From: Christiangramia sp. OXR-203
GTDB taxonomy: Bacteria > Bacteroidota > Bacteroidia > Flavobacteriales > Flavobacteriaceae
Direction: 5' to 3'
Length of the DNA stretch: 64,000 nt
Assembly (NCBI RefSeq): GCF_034372165.1
Contig: NZ_CP139698.1
Span: forward strand, 1,922,001-1,986,000
Shown: in pieces, positions 55,883-64,000 of the stretch
Layout: each line of letters starts with the position of its first letter
Numbering within the stretch: position 1 is the stretch's first letter
The notes under the pieces: generated by a model
Database searches by the model: none
The model's input: the letters and a program-made list of their open reading frames with translations, nothing else
Told to the model about the DNA's origin: nothing
Position numbers and translations under genes: made by a program

Positions 55883-56608
55883 CTAAATTTTAATTAACCT
55901 TTCAAATAATAATAATAATAATAATAATGCTAGAGCTTTATAAGGTTTAAAAGTCTGGTAGTAAACCGCCTCCTCCTAATTACTCAAAAACCCCGATTCT
56001 AAAAAGACACTGGGATAATAATAAACCGTTTCCCTAATTACCTGAAAATTTCCAAACTTCACTCCCCTACTTTCAAAATCCAGCTTCTTATTTAGGTCAT
56101 CTGTAACTGAAAAGCAAACCGAGTGGAATCATCTGAATATTTTGAAGTACCAACAGTCACATAAACTTCAATACCTCTTGCTTTTCGATTGTCCGAATGA
56201 TTACAATGCAGCGAAATAAACATATCAGCCTTTAGTCTCTTAGCCAGCTTAGTTCTATCCGACAATGAAATCAAGGTATCACTATAGCGAGTCAAATAAA
56301 TAACTAATGGCGCATCCTTCTGCTCATTTAGCTCCAAGACCGTGTCCTTTTCCTGAATACCATTTATTCCAAGGCACCGGAATCTTTTCCACCGTGTCCG
56401 GGATCAATAACTATTATTTTTTAATTCTGAGATCCCTGCCAGAAAATGAAACACATTTTCAGGAGCAAAATCATAAAGCTGACGTTTTTGAGTGTTTTCT
56501 AAATTTTCAAATTTCAGGTTATCAACAACTTACCCATTGATATTCATAGAATTTAACACCAAATAATAGCAACGAAATTGAAATAACAACAAATAATATT
56601 TTATTCAC
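55883..56608 (-). pseudogene. Decayed N-acetylmuramoyl-L-alanine amidase
   Basis: Reading the minus strand from GTG 56608, pieces of an Amidase_3 enzyme follow in order but in changing frames: a signal peptide (NKILFVVISISLLLFGVKFY), FHFLAGISELK, VIDPGHGGKDSGAL, GIQEKDTVLE, LTRYSDTLISLSDRTKLA, ADMFISLHCNH, GIEVYV, then GVKFGNFQVIRETVYYYPSVFLESGFLSN. The breaks are single-base indels near 56540, in the T-run 56417-56422, at 56369-56370 and near 56100, plus an in-frame TAG at 55976-55978. The zinc ligands are still recognisable, so decay is recent. Assembly errors in homopolymers are the alternative. The longest remaining open piece is 56092-56337. Confidence 0.85.
55905..55928. repeat. AAT trinucleotide repeat, 8 copies
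   Basis: Eight perfect AAT units lie about 210 bases upstream of the SIS-HAD gene start. On the minus strand they fall in the C-terminal frame of the amidase pseudogene as a run of Leu (TTA) codons. A change in copy number could also alter spacing in front of the cargo operon. Confidence 0.9.
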
Positions 56609-56694
56609 AAATATCTGATTTTCAATTATTTGAAAATATTTATGTGTAATTTTTCTTTAACGAAAACAACATCAAAAATCTAAACTTTTCCGTT

Positions 56695-56982
56695 ATGAAA
56701 AAATCAATCTATTTGGCAACTGCAGTTTCACTGCTTTCAACATCTCTCTTTGCACAGATTGGAGGAATTGAAAACTCCGTTAACGATGTTTCTGATACTA
56801 TTAGGAGCATCTTCCCTATTATCCTGGGGGTCATCTTCCTTATTGGATTTCTATTTAATGCTGGTCATTTCTTTGGAGAAAATTCTGATCTCAAAAAAGG
56901 AATCACCAGGGTCCTGGTCTTTGTTCTCATTGCCGGCGCTGTCGTGGGTATTTTTTCCTATCTGATCACCATTGTAGTATAA
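56695..56982 (+). CDS. traE: Conjugation protein TraE-like (DUF4134)
   Basis: This 95-residue protein has a signal peptide (MKKSIYLATAVSLLSTSLFAQ) and two further hydrophobic helices (about 36-55 and 70-93), the layout of the TraE/DUF4134 proteins of Bacteroidota conjugation systems, which are small VirB2-like components of the transfer apparatus. It starts the visible tra operon. The next gene follows after 29 bases. Confidence 0.85.
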   Translation: MKKSIYLATAVSLLSTSLFAQIGGIENSVNDVSDTIRSIFPIILGVIFLIGFLFNAGHFFGENSDLKKGITRVLVFVLIAGAVVGIFSYLITIVV

Positions 56983-57011
56983 GATCGTGAAGTAATAAGG
57001 AACTAAACGTT

Positions 57012-57296
57012 ATGAAAAAATTTGAGATCTATAGAAATATGAGAAAGAAGGCAATCATTTTTGGATTGCCTTTATCCCTGTTCGCACTGATGATGGTATC
57101 CATAATAGCTTCACTTCTGGTCGTCATCTTTTCTTTCAGTTTTGGGATTATTAGTGGGGTATGCCTTTTCAATTCGGTTTTATACATCGCCTTGATCAGG
57201 TCAGTGAATAATCCTCAGGTATTTCATGTGGCCAAAGTATTCCCAAAAATCATAAGTAATAAAAAAAATTCCGGCTTCGACTATGAAAAAGATTAA
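57012..57296 (+). CDS. traF: Conjugation protein TraF-like (DUF4133)
   Basis: This 94-residue membrane protein has two helices (about 16-36 and 38-60) with the TraF/DUF4133 pattern: EIYRNMRKKAIIFGLP near the N-terminus and VLYIALIR after the second helix. It is a VirB3-like partner of the TraG ATPase. It overlaps the traG start by 14 bases, so coupling is likely. Confidence 0.83.
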   Translation: MKKFEIYRNMRKKAIIFGLPLSLFALMMVSIIASLLVVIFSFSFGIISGVCLFNSVLYIALIRSVNNPQVFHVAKVFPKIISNKKNSGFDYEKD

Positions 57297-59697
57297 CCTA
57301 TCAGCCCATAATCCTATTGTAGATATTCGAGACAATATCATTTTTGCCAATAATGGTAATGTGGTTTTATGTTATGAGGTGATCTTACCAGAGATATATT
57401 CCCTATCTGAAAAAGATTTTGAAGATATACATGGAGCATGGTTTCAGGCACTTAAATCACTACCGGTAGGAACTGTTGTCCATAAGCAGGATATTTATTT
57501 AAAGACAGCCTATTCGTGTGAGAAATTACCACGCAAATCCTTTTTAGAAAAAGCCACCCATGATCATTTCAAAGGAAGAGGATATATGCAGCATCGCAGT
57601 TTTCTCTTTTTTATCCTGCCCAAAAATAAAGCCCTTAATAACTCCAAATATGTCAATCCGTTTAGAAATATCTCAAAAGCAATTGTTAGGGAATTAGATG
57701 ATACTATACAGAGCTTTACAGCTGCAGTGAGCGATTCGGTATCATTTATCAATAACAGTCGTAAAATAGATATCCTCCCACTTGAAAGAAAATGTATAGA
57801 GCACCTGACTAACAGTTATTTCAATGGTTTCAATGAAGGTTTTGATACTGATATTCTATTAGAAAAAGGGAATATAAATATTGGTGAAAATTATTTTGAC
57901 GCCCTGGCCATCAATAGCGAACTATGTTTTGGCGAAAGTGTTCAAAGTAGCAAGACCAATGAAAATTTCACTTCAGACGATTTTGTATTCCATCAGGGAT
58001 TTATTGATGGTTTAGGGCTCACCCTGAATGAAAATCATATGATAAACCAGATCATATACCTGGACGATAAACATAAATGGCGCAGGCTGCTGGATAAAAA
58101 AGTTGAGGAATTAAAAAAGAGTTCCAATTTCGGATCTCAAAACAAAATAGTACTGGGGAAAATACAGGATACCCTTGATCGGATCAACGGGGACGAAAAT
58201 TCCAGAATCATACGCGGTCATCTAAACATCATCTATTGGGATCGGGAAGCTAAAAATCTGGATAGGATTGCTTCCAAAATAAAGACCGAATTCAAAGAGC
58301 TTGACATTCTACCCTATTACCCTGGAGGTGAAGAACGTAAAAATTATATACTAAACAGTTATTGCTGTTTTTCGTCCAATTTCTCCAATGAAGATCTATA
58401 TGTGACAGACCTAAAACATGCCCTGTGCCTGTTTATTAATAATACCAATTATAAGTCTGATCCTACAGGTATCATCTTTAATGACCGGGAACATAACATC
58501 CCTGTACTTAAAGATGTTTGGGACGAGAAAAAGAAACGGATCAAGGCACGGAATTTTGCCATTTTTGCCCCAACGGGTGAAGGCAAGTCTTTTTTGGCTA
58601 ACAACATCCTGAGACAATATTTTGAAAGTGGGATACGCCTGGTCATTATTGACCTGGGAGGATCCTACACCAAATTTGCCAAACTATATCCGGGACAATA
58701 TACTGTGCTTCGCTATGAGAGTGGAAAGAGTCTAGGTATCAATCCTTTCTACATCAATAATAAAAATGATCTAAGCCCGGAACGTCTGGAAGATTTATCG
58801 GTGTTCTTATTCGAACTATTCGGCTCTGATCTGAAAGTAACCAAGGCTCAGTCCGTATCAATTAAAAAGATTTTAAGCCACTATTATATAAACACATCTG
58901 AGAATCATTCTTTAGATAGCTTTTATCACTTCATCGAAATCAACCAAAAAGAGTTGTTGAGCAAACTCAAAATCCATCCCGACTACTTCAACATTACAAA
59001 CTTCTTACATATCATGTCGGAGTATGTTGGTGATGGTCTATATAGTTTTCTATTTGAAGTCAGCGAAGATCAGACCTATAAAATCGAGGATAAACGTTTG
59101 ATCGTTTTTGAACTGGATGAAGTAAAGGATAACAAGGAAATTCTTTCGGTAATGTTGAAGCTGATCAAGTCGGCTATACAAAGAACCATATGGAAGAATC
59201 GTTCGGAAAAAGGAATCATACTTTTTGATGAATTTGCCAAACAACTAAAATTTGAAAACGTACTGGAGAGCGTGGAATTTTATTACCAGGCTATCCGTAA
59301 ACAGAATGGTGCTATTGGAATCATTTTACAATCGATCAACCAGCTTCCCAATAATTCCACTTCGGCGAGTATCCTGGAGAACACACAGGTGATTTACAGC
59401 CTCCATAACGAAAAAGGATATGAAGAGCTGGTAAGACGCTTAAGTCTTTCTACACACGATCTCAACCAATTAAGATCTATAAAGAACAACCTTACCGGTT
59501 CCAGAAAGTACACAGAGATCTTTATAAAGATTGGAAAACAAAGCAATGTGTTCCGGCTCGAAGTACCCATGGAAGTTTATGCGGCATATCTGACTGACGG
59601 GTCAGAAAATGATACCATCATGGCGCTGTATGACCAACATAACTCCATGGAAAAAGCAATTACAGAATTTATTAATCCTAAAACCAGGAAATCATGA
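57283..59697 (+). CDS. traG: Conjugation ATPase TraG (VirB4-like)
   Basis: This 804-residue ATPase of the Bacteroidota TraG type drives assembly of the transfer channel. It shows the Walker A APTGEGKSF at about residues 427-435, the Walker B IILFDEFAK at about 643-651 and the QSINQLPNN stretch that follows. In this phylum TraG is the VirB4 homologue, not the coupling protein. Its stop overlaps the next start (ATGA). Confidence 0.93.
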   Translation: MKKINLSAHNPIVDIRDNIIFANNGNVVLCYEVILPEIYSLSEKDFEDIHGAWFQALKSLPVGTVVHKQDIYLKTAYSCEKLPRKSFLEKATHDHFKGRGYMQHRSFLFFILPKNKALNNSKYVNPFRNISKAIVRELDDTIQSFTAAVSDSVSFINNSRKIDILPLERKCIEHLTNSYFNGFNEGFDTDILLEKGNINIGENYFDALAINSELCFGESVQSSKTNENFTSDDFVFHQGFIDGLGLTLNENHMINQIIYLDDKHKWRRLLDKKVEELKKSSNFGSQNKIVLGKIQDTLDRINGDENSRIIRGHLNIIYWDREAKNLDRIASKIKTEFKELDILPYYPGGEERKNYILNSYCCFSSNFSNEDLYVTDLKHALCLFINNTNYKSDPTGIIFNDREHNIPVLKDVWDEKKKRIKARNFAIFAPTGEGKSFLANNILRQYFESGIRLVIIDLGGSYTKFAKLYPGQYTVLRYESGKSLGINPFYINNKNDLSPERLEDLSVFLFELFGSDLKVTKAQSVSIKKILSHYYINTSENHSLDSFYHFIEINQKELLSKLKIHPDYFNITNFLHIMSEYVGDGLYSFLFEVSEDQTYKIEDKRLIVFELDEVKDNKEILSVMLKLIKSAIQRTIWKNRSEKGIILFDEFAKQLKFENVLESVEFYYQAIRKQNGAIGIILQSINQLPNNSTSASILENTQVIYSLHNEKGYEELVRRLSLSTHDLNQLRSIKNNLTGSRKYTEIFIKIGKQSNVFRLEVPMEVYAAYLTDGSENDTIMALYDQHNSMEKAITEFINPKTRKS

Positions 59698-60275
59698 AAA
59701 AGCAAACTCAAATTTTGATTGTAGTAATGGCTATAGCCTTTTTATTGCCTGCACGCGCTGCGTGCCAGGGAATGCCCGTTTATGATAATACCAATTTTAT
59801 CAGTCTGGTAAAATCCCTTGTAGAATCTGCAAAACAGACAGCCAATCTGGTAAAGACGGTTAATTTTCTAAAGGCTCAAAAAGAGAATATAGAAAAGGTC
59901 AATAGTGTCATTCAGGATCTACAGGCTGTTCGGGAGATCGGACGAAATAATCAGCGATTGATCAGCGTCATGCAGAATGACCTTCGAGACATTCTGGATT
60001 CTCCGTATATCGAACCCGATGAAGTAATCAGGGTCACAGAATCCTTTGATGCAGTAGTAGAAAATTCCCTGGCAACCATGGATTTTATCGATGAGATCTT
60101 ATCCAGTGACCATTTAAAAATGAGTGATGCAGAACGGGCCGAGGTATTAAAACAAAAAGAACTGGAAAGCCAGGAAATGGTGAATGATGTGCGCTTGAAA
60201 ACCAGGCGTTACCAGGACATCATATCATTTAGGAAGATGCAGGACAGGATCAATAACCGGGAAACTACTTATTAA
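59694..60275 (+). CDS. traI: Conjugation protein TraI-like (DUF4141)
   Basis: This 193-residue protein has a signal peptide (about residues 1-24, ending in ARAACQG) and then a mostly helical, coiled-coil-rich periplasmic part (NLVKTVNFLKAQKENIEKVNSVIQDLQAVREI). This fits TraI/DUF4141, a VirB5-like factor. It overlaps traG by four bases and its stop shares a base with the traJ start. No TraH is seen between TraG and TraI. Confidence 0.8.
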   Translation: MKKQTQILIVVMAIAFLLPARAACQGMPVYDNTNFISLVKSLVESAKQTANLVKTVNFLKAQKENIEKVNSVIQDLQAVREIGRNNQRLISVMQNDLRDILDSPYIEPDEVIRVTESFDAVVENSLATMDFIDEILSSDHLKMSDAERAEVLKQKELESQEMVNDVRLKTRRYQDIISFRKMQDRINNRETTY

Positions 60276-61120
60276 TGACAGCTGGTGCCATCATATCCGC
60301 AGTAGGTCTGGAATATATTGATACTGTGTTCCAGACGATTCAGAGTAGTGAGTTCTCGCAATACACTATAGTAGGAATGAAAACCTTAGCTGTTTTATTT
60401 TTCCTGGTGAATATTCTGAAGGAATATAATGAGGGTGTAGCGGAAAAGGATGGATATACGTGGGGGCTTAGTCCTGGTGAACTGGCTAAGAATTTTGCCG
60501 TGGTATTGCTGGTTATTTTCTCTACTCAGATTTTAGGATTTTTTGATGAAATCCTGGTAGCCATAGAGAACCAATACCGTGAAACTGCTCCTGCCCTCCT
60601 CCCCTTACAAATGCAGGAAATCCCGATTGAAGAAGATGTTTCCGCACTGGATGCTATGCGCAAAGCCATGGCCTTACTATATGAAGCACTGGTCACTCCA
60701 TTATATGGTTTTAAAACTTTTGCCTTTCTGATCAGCCTGTTTTTATGGATCCTGGATCTGTTCATTTATCCCCTTTTCCTTGCGGAGCGCTATTTCATAC
60801 TAGGAATCATGCAGGCTTTCTTTCCTTTGATCCTTAGTCTTTCGGTATTTGAGAAGTTCCGTTCGATGGCCTATAGCTTTTTCAGATTATATGCGGGAGT
60901 ATATATGCTTGTACCGGCTTTTTTTCTGGTCAATGTATTTATTAACGCGCTCTATACGGAGATTAATACTAACTTCTGGCAGAACCTTTTCGGAACCGAT
61001 TTCGGGAGTAATTTCTTTGCTCCGGTGGTGGAACTGGGATCAATTGGTTTTATCGTCTTTTTAAAATTCAAATTATACCACCGCGCCATCTCCTTTACCC
61101 TGAGATTATTCACCAGCTAA
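60275..61120 (+). CDS. traJ: Conjugation protein TraJ (VirB6-like)
   Basis: This 281-residue membrane protein has six to seven helices, with the TraJ pattern FFDEILVAIENQYR followed by a periplasmic loop and long C-terminal helices (FILGIMQAFFPLILSLSVFEKFRSMAYSFFRLYAGVYML). TraJ is the VirB6-like channel component of the inner membrane. A 66-base gap with an unassigned 13-codon frame follows before traK. Confidence 0.88.
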   Translation: MTAGAIISAVGLEYIDTVFQTIQSSEFSQYTIVGMKTLAVLFFLVNILKEYNEGVAEKDGYTWGLSPGELAKNFAVVLLVIFSTQILGFFDEILVAIENQYRETAPALLPLQMQEIPIEEDVSALDAMRKAMALLYEALVTPLYGFKTFAFLISLFLWILDLFIYPLFLAERYFILGIMQAFFPLILSLSVFEKFRSMAYSFFRLYAGVYMLVPAFFLVNVFINALYTEINTNFWQNLFGTDFGSNFFAPVVELGSIGFIVFLKFKLYHRAISFTLRLFTS

Positions 61121-61186
61121 ACCTTTGCCAGTTATGGAAAAGATAGATCAGAATAAGCAGATGCAAAAACACTAAACACAAAAACT

Positions 61187-61801
61187 ATGAAAACTCCTTA
61201 TAAAGATATTTATACAGTCTTAAAGCTCAACCGATTTATAGTATTAGCTATTGTTATAAGCGCACAAATATTTAGTGCATTTGCCCTCTGGGTCACCTTC
61301 ACAACGAATAAAAAAGCGTTGAACTCTGCTTTTGCCATTAACAATGACGGGAGTATTATTCCATTAAAGCTAGTCACCCAAAAAGAAAATTTCCAGGTGG
61401 AAGCATTAGCACATCTGAATTTGTTCCACACCTACTTCTATGGTATTGACGCCACCAATTATGAGAAGAACCTGGAAAAGGCCTTATGGCTGGGTAATAG
61501 TTCTGTTGCCGATCTATATCGTCAGAAAAAGGCCGATGGAGTTTATAATCGCCTGCTTCAGTATTCATTAGTACAGAAGGTCATCAGTATCGAATCGGAC
61601 ATCGAAGAAATGGATGATCAGTACAGGTTTAGAACCAAAACCATTTTTGAAATCAACCGAGGCTCTATTGTGGACACTTATGAACTTATTTCCACAGGAA
61701 AACTTATAACGGTAGACCGGCATTTTCCAAATAATCCACATGGCCTCCTGATCACGGATTACTTTGAAAACAGCCTAAGAAAAATCGTTCCTGAATCTTA
61801 A
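61187..61801 (+). CDS. traK: Conjugation protein TraK (VirB8-like)
   Basis: This 204-residue protein has one N-terminal membrane helix (about residues 15-37) and a periplasmic domain with the typical TraK stretches LVTQKENFQVEALAHLNLFHTYFYGIDATNYEKNLEKALWLG and RFRTKTIFEINRGS. It is a VirB8-like bridge of the transfer apparatus. Confidence 0.92.
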   Translation: MKTPYKDIYTVLKLNRFIVLAIVISAQIFSAFALWVTFTTNKKALNSAFAINNDGSIIPLKLVTQKENFQVEALAHLNLFHTYFYGIDATNYEKNLEKALWLGNSSVADLYRQKKADGVYNRLLQYSLVQKVISIESDIEEMDDQYRFRTKTIFEINRGSIVDTYELISTGKLITVDRHFPNNPHGLLITDYFENSLRKIVPES

Positions 61802-61809
61802 AGCATATT

Positions 61810-62742
61810 ATGATGAAAATAGAAAAGAATAAGATCGTAGTTGCAAGTATCATCGCTATCACCATCATTTTTTTGATCTCTTATACGATCATGATCACAG
61901 GTGATGATCAAAATGAGGACAAGAACCTAAAACAAACAACGGTTCCAGAACTGCAGGAAGATCCACCATCCTATGATTCCAAACTGGATGCCATCAACGA
62001 TTTAAAAGAGGTAAGAGAAACCAATGTCCCCAGTATTTATGACGAAAAACTGATGGATTCTCTGGGTTATTACGATGCAGAACTTCCCGAAAAGGAAAAA
62101 CAGCACATTATCGATAGTATTTATTTTTTGGGAGAAAGAAGGTATGCGGAAGTAAGTGCGGTGGCTGCCCGGTCTAAAAAATCAATTCCCAGGAAAGTGC
62201 AAAGTACAGATACTTCAGCAATTCGGGAAGAAGTGAAGATCCAGGCTAAAGAGATGGGACTGGAGCATCAGCTATTTTTTGCATCCAATCCTAAATCAAA
62301 CAAGATTGCAGCTTCCGGAAAAACCGATCCCAAAATTTTAGCTGTAGTCGATGGTACCCAGGTGGTCAGGGCTAATTCCCGGCTCCGTTTACGGTTGGAC
62401 CAGGATGCGACTATTGGCAATAAGCCGGTCCCAAAGAATACCCCCCTTTTTGGTTTTGTAAGTTTTCAGCCTAACCGGGTGCTTATCGAAATAGAGAATA
62501 TAAAACATCAACCAACCACATTAAAAGCTTTTGATCTACAGGATGGAAGTGAAGGTATTTATGTGGAAAATAATTTTCGTGAGGAAGCGACTACCGAAGT
62601 CCTGGATGATCTTTTAGGAGAGATCAATATTCCCAATGTTCCGCAGGTAAGTGGTGTAGGCAAACTTCTAAAAACCAAAAATCGTAATGTAAAAGTTACG
62701 GTCCTGAATAACTTTAAACTCATATTAAAACCAGGATTATAA
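61810..62742 (+). CDS. traM: Conjugation protein TraM (VirB10-like)
   Basis: This 310-residue protein has a membrane helix at about 10-30, a charged linker (KNLKQTTVPELQEDPPSYDSKLDAI) and a C-terminal domain with AVVDGTQVVRANSRLRLRLDQDATIGNKPVPKNTPLFGFVSF, which is the TraM signature in Bacteroides elements. It is the VirB10-like scaffold. It begins nine bases after traK. Confidence 0.93.
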   Translation: MMKIEKNKIVVASIIAITIIFLISYTIMITGDDQNEDKNLKQTTVPELQEDPPSYDSKLDAINDLKEVRETNVPSIYDEKLMDSLGYYDAELPEKEKQHIIDSIYFLGERRYAEVSAVAARSKKSIPRKVQSTDTSAIREEVKIQAKEMGLEHQLFFASNPKSNKIAASGKTDPKILAVVDGTQVVRANSRLRLRLDQDATIGNKPVPKNTPLFGFVSFQPNRVLIEIENIKHQPTTLKAFDLQDGSEGIYVENNFREEATTEVLDDLLGEINIPNVPQVSGVGKLLKTKNRNVKVTVLNNFKLILKPGL

Positions 62743-62770
62743 AAACCTGGTGTAAATTAAATTCTATGTC

Positions 62771-63604
62771 ATGAAAACATATCTTCTTATTTCCGCGATG
62801 CTCTTAACAGGCATCCAACTTTATTCTCAAAAGGCAGAACGCTTGGACACGATTTTTGCCAATGAGTACAAAAATGTAGCTCTATTTTTTCCGCAACCTA
62901 TCAGCCAGGGTATTACAGGTGCCAGCCATTTTGTTTTTAGCCATAATAGGGAAAGACAACAACATTTTGCTTTATTACAGGCCAAACCAGGTAAAGAGAG
63001 TAATCTTCTGGTAATAGATGCCGGAGGTTCGGTGTACTCTTATATACTTAAGTATAAGAAGGATCTCTCCAGATTGAACTATTTCATCCAGAGTACAGCC
63101 CGAATAGGCACTGAAAAGCGTGATCTGCCAGCCCCCTTTAAGGATGTAGAACCAAAACCAAACCAGCTCGACAGAGACACCCATTATCGAAATTTTTGTT
63201 TCTATCTACTGAATAAAAAGGAACGGATTGGTAGGGTAAAGAAAAGAAACCAGGGCATCATCTTAAGTGTTGAAAATATAGTTTTTAACCAGAACGAACT
63301 GTATTTTGTAATTCAGATTGAGAACCAATCCAGCCTGGATTATGATGTCAATTTTCTAAATCTGTCTGTGGCTACCAGGCAAAAAGGAAAGAAAAAATCG
63401 ATGCAATCACTTAAAAAAGATCTCGTGTTTGCCTATAAAGCTCCTACGAAAATTAAAGAAGGTCACACTGCTCGATTGGTGTATGTATTTCCTAAGTTTT
63501 CTCTGAGTAACGACCGGCAGGTATTACTGGAGCTTAACGAAGGAAAGGGTGAAAGGGACGTGGTATTAAAAATCTCTCATCGGTTAATAAATAATCCTAA
63601 TTAA
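62771..63604 (+). CDS. traN: Conjugation protein TraN (VirB9-like, DUF4138)
   Basis: This 277-residue protein has a signal peptide (about 1-19), then the TraN/DUF4138 pattern: YKNVALFFPQPISQGITGASHFVFSHNRE, LLVIDAGGSVYSYILKY and the beta-rich C-terminal GIILSVENIVFNQNELYFVIQIENQSSLDYDVNFL. It is the VirB9-like outer-membrane-side component. Later tra genes (traO-Q) are not in this window. Confidence 0.9.
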   Translation: MKTYLLISAMLLTGIQLYSQKAERLDTIFANEYKNVALFFPQPISQGITGASHFVFSHNRERQQHFALLQAKPGKESNLLVIDAGGSVYSYILKYKKDLSRLNYFIQSTARIGTEKRDLPAPFKDVEPKPNQLDRDTHYRNFCFYLLNKKERIGRVKKRNQGIILSVENIVFNQNELYFVIQIENQSSLDYDVNFLNLSVATRQKGKKKSMQSLKKDLVFAYKAPTKIKEGHTARLVYVFPKFSLSNDRQVLLELNEGKGERDVVLKISHRLINNPN

Positions 63605-63634
63605 GAAAGATTTGACTAAAAAAAAGCTGAATTT

Positions 63635-64000
63635 TCAGATAGACCACTTTATATCTTTTAGTCTTGATGCGATATTCATTAAGGATTGCAATACTTCTTT
63701 TTCGTCTGGAAGTTCTCCGGTTAGTAATTCCCTGAATTGACCATTATAAGTTGGGCTTAAACTTTCCCAAACCTTCCCGGTATTTTTAAAAAATAAAGAT
63801 TCTGACGGATGTCTGGATAACCATTCTTTATCTGTGGGAATAGCTTTATCATCATCTTTTCCCACCTGCAAAAGCATTGTTTCAAAATCATCTGATTTTA
63901 GGAATGTCGAAATTTTACACTCCTGCAATAACTGGTGTAAATCGTAGGTATGTCGGATCTTATTTTTTAAATCCTCTAAAGGATTCTCCGTATATGAAAA
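63635..64000 (-). CDS. AbiEii/AbiGii-type nucleotidyltransferase toxin, C-terminal part
   Basis: The frame is open to the right edge, so the N-terminus lies outside the window; an apparent start at 63928 is a TTG inside the coding frame. The visible part shows ENPLEDLKNKIRHTYDLHQLLQ, then DKEWLSRHPSESLFF and VWESLSPTYNGQFRELLTGELPDEKEV, which I recognise from the C-terminal half of AbiEii-type abortive-infection toxins. The catalytic N-terminal half and the antitoxin AbiEi, usually adjacent, would lie beyond the edge. It opposes the tra genes and interrupts them after traN. Confidence 0.8.
   Translation of the reverse strand, partial: FSYTENPLEDLKNKIRHTYDLHQLLQECKISTFLKSDDFETMLLQVGKDDDKAIPTDKEWLSRHPSESLFFKNTGKVWESLSPTYNGQFRELLTGELPDEKEVLQSLMNIASRLKDIKWSI

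Noticed and set aside
56694-56695. Promoter for the tra operon at 56629-56655
   Set aside because: TTTG and TAATTTTT are only 14 bases apart and the -7 box is imperfect, so I did not list it.
21277-64000. CRISPR array or insertion sequence
   Set aside because: No regularly spaced repeats and no transposase-like frame were found on either strand.

Overview
The window comes from a bacterium of the phylum Bacteroidota, most likely a marine Flavobacteriaceae close to Gramella/Christiangramia. The evidence is the SusC/SusD pair, BatA- and DUF5916-type proteins, a RteC regulator, a Bacteroides-type tra operon and promoters of the TTTG-N19-TAnnTTTG type. All names rest on motif and family recognition by eye; no database search was run.

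Positions 1-21,230 look like ordinary chromosome. They carry an outer-membrane DUF5916 protein (cut by the window edge), LolD, two tandem GAF histidine kinases, a BatA-domain protein followed by a degenerate dihydroorotase homologue, small conserved proteins, MurA with Asp in place of the catalytic Cys, RecQ, Fmt, HU, YqgE, a class IV aminotransferase, a START-like protein and tRNA-Met(CAT).

Immediately 3' of tRNA-Met an accessory region begins and runs to the end of the window. Its first block (21.8-33.3 kb, minus strand) is a type I restriction operon, hsdM-hsdS-[YobI-like P-loop ATPase]-[AlbA_2/schlafen-type regulator]-hsdR, followed by an XRE regulator with a palindromic operator. Next come two structured non-coding stretches: a long imperfect hairpin, and an RNA that partly resembles a cobalamin riboswitch. 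They precede a SusC-SusD-M16 peptidase operon, a small secreted protein, an AraC regulator, a STAS-like protein and a fusion of an alpha-oxoamine synthase with an acyltransferase.

From 45.8 kb a CTnDOT-like integrative conjugative element is visible: RteC, a HTH/excisionase-like protein, a replication-type protein, a DnaC-like ATPase, then traE-F-G-I-J-K-M-N. No integrase or relaxase is in view. Two pieces of cargo interrupt it. One is a tight five-gene minus-strand operon (48.7-55.7 kb): SIS-HAD fusion, phosphoribosyltransferase-like protein, ORC/CDC6-like AAA ATPase, an unrecognised Rossmann-like protein and a PfkB kinase. This is the best candidate for an uncharacterised conflict or defence system, because it pairs sugar/nucleoside chemistry with a STAND/ORC-type ATPase. 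The other is an AbiEii-type toxin gene, cut by the right edge. Between the operon and tra lies a decayed N-acetylmuramoyl-L-alanine amidase gene with four single-base frameshifts and a nonsense codon.
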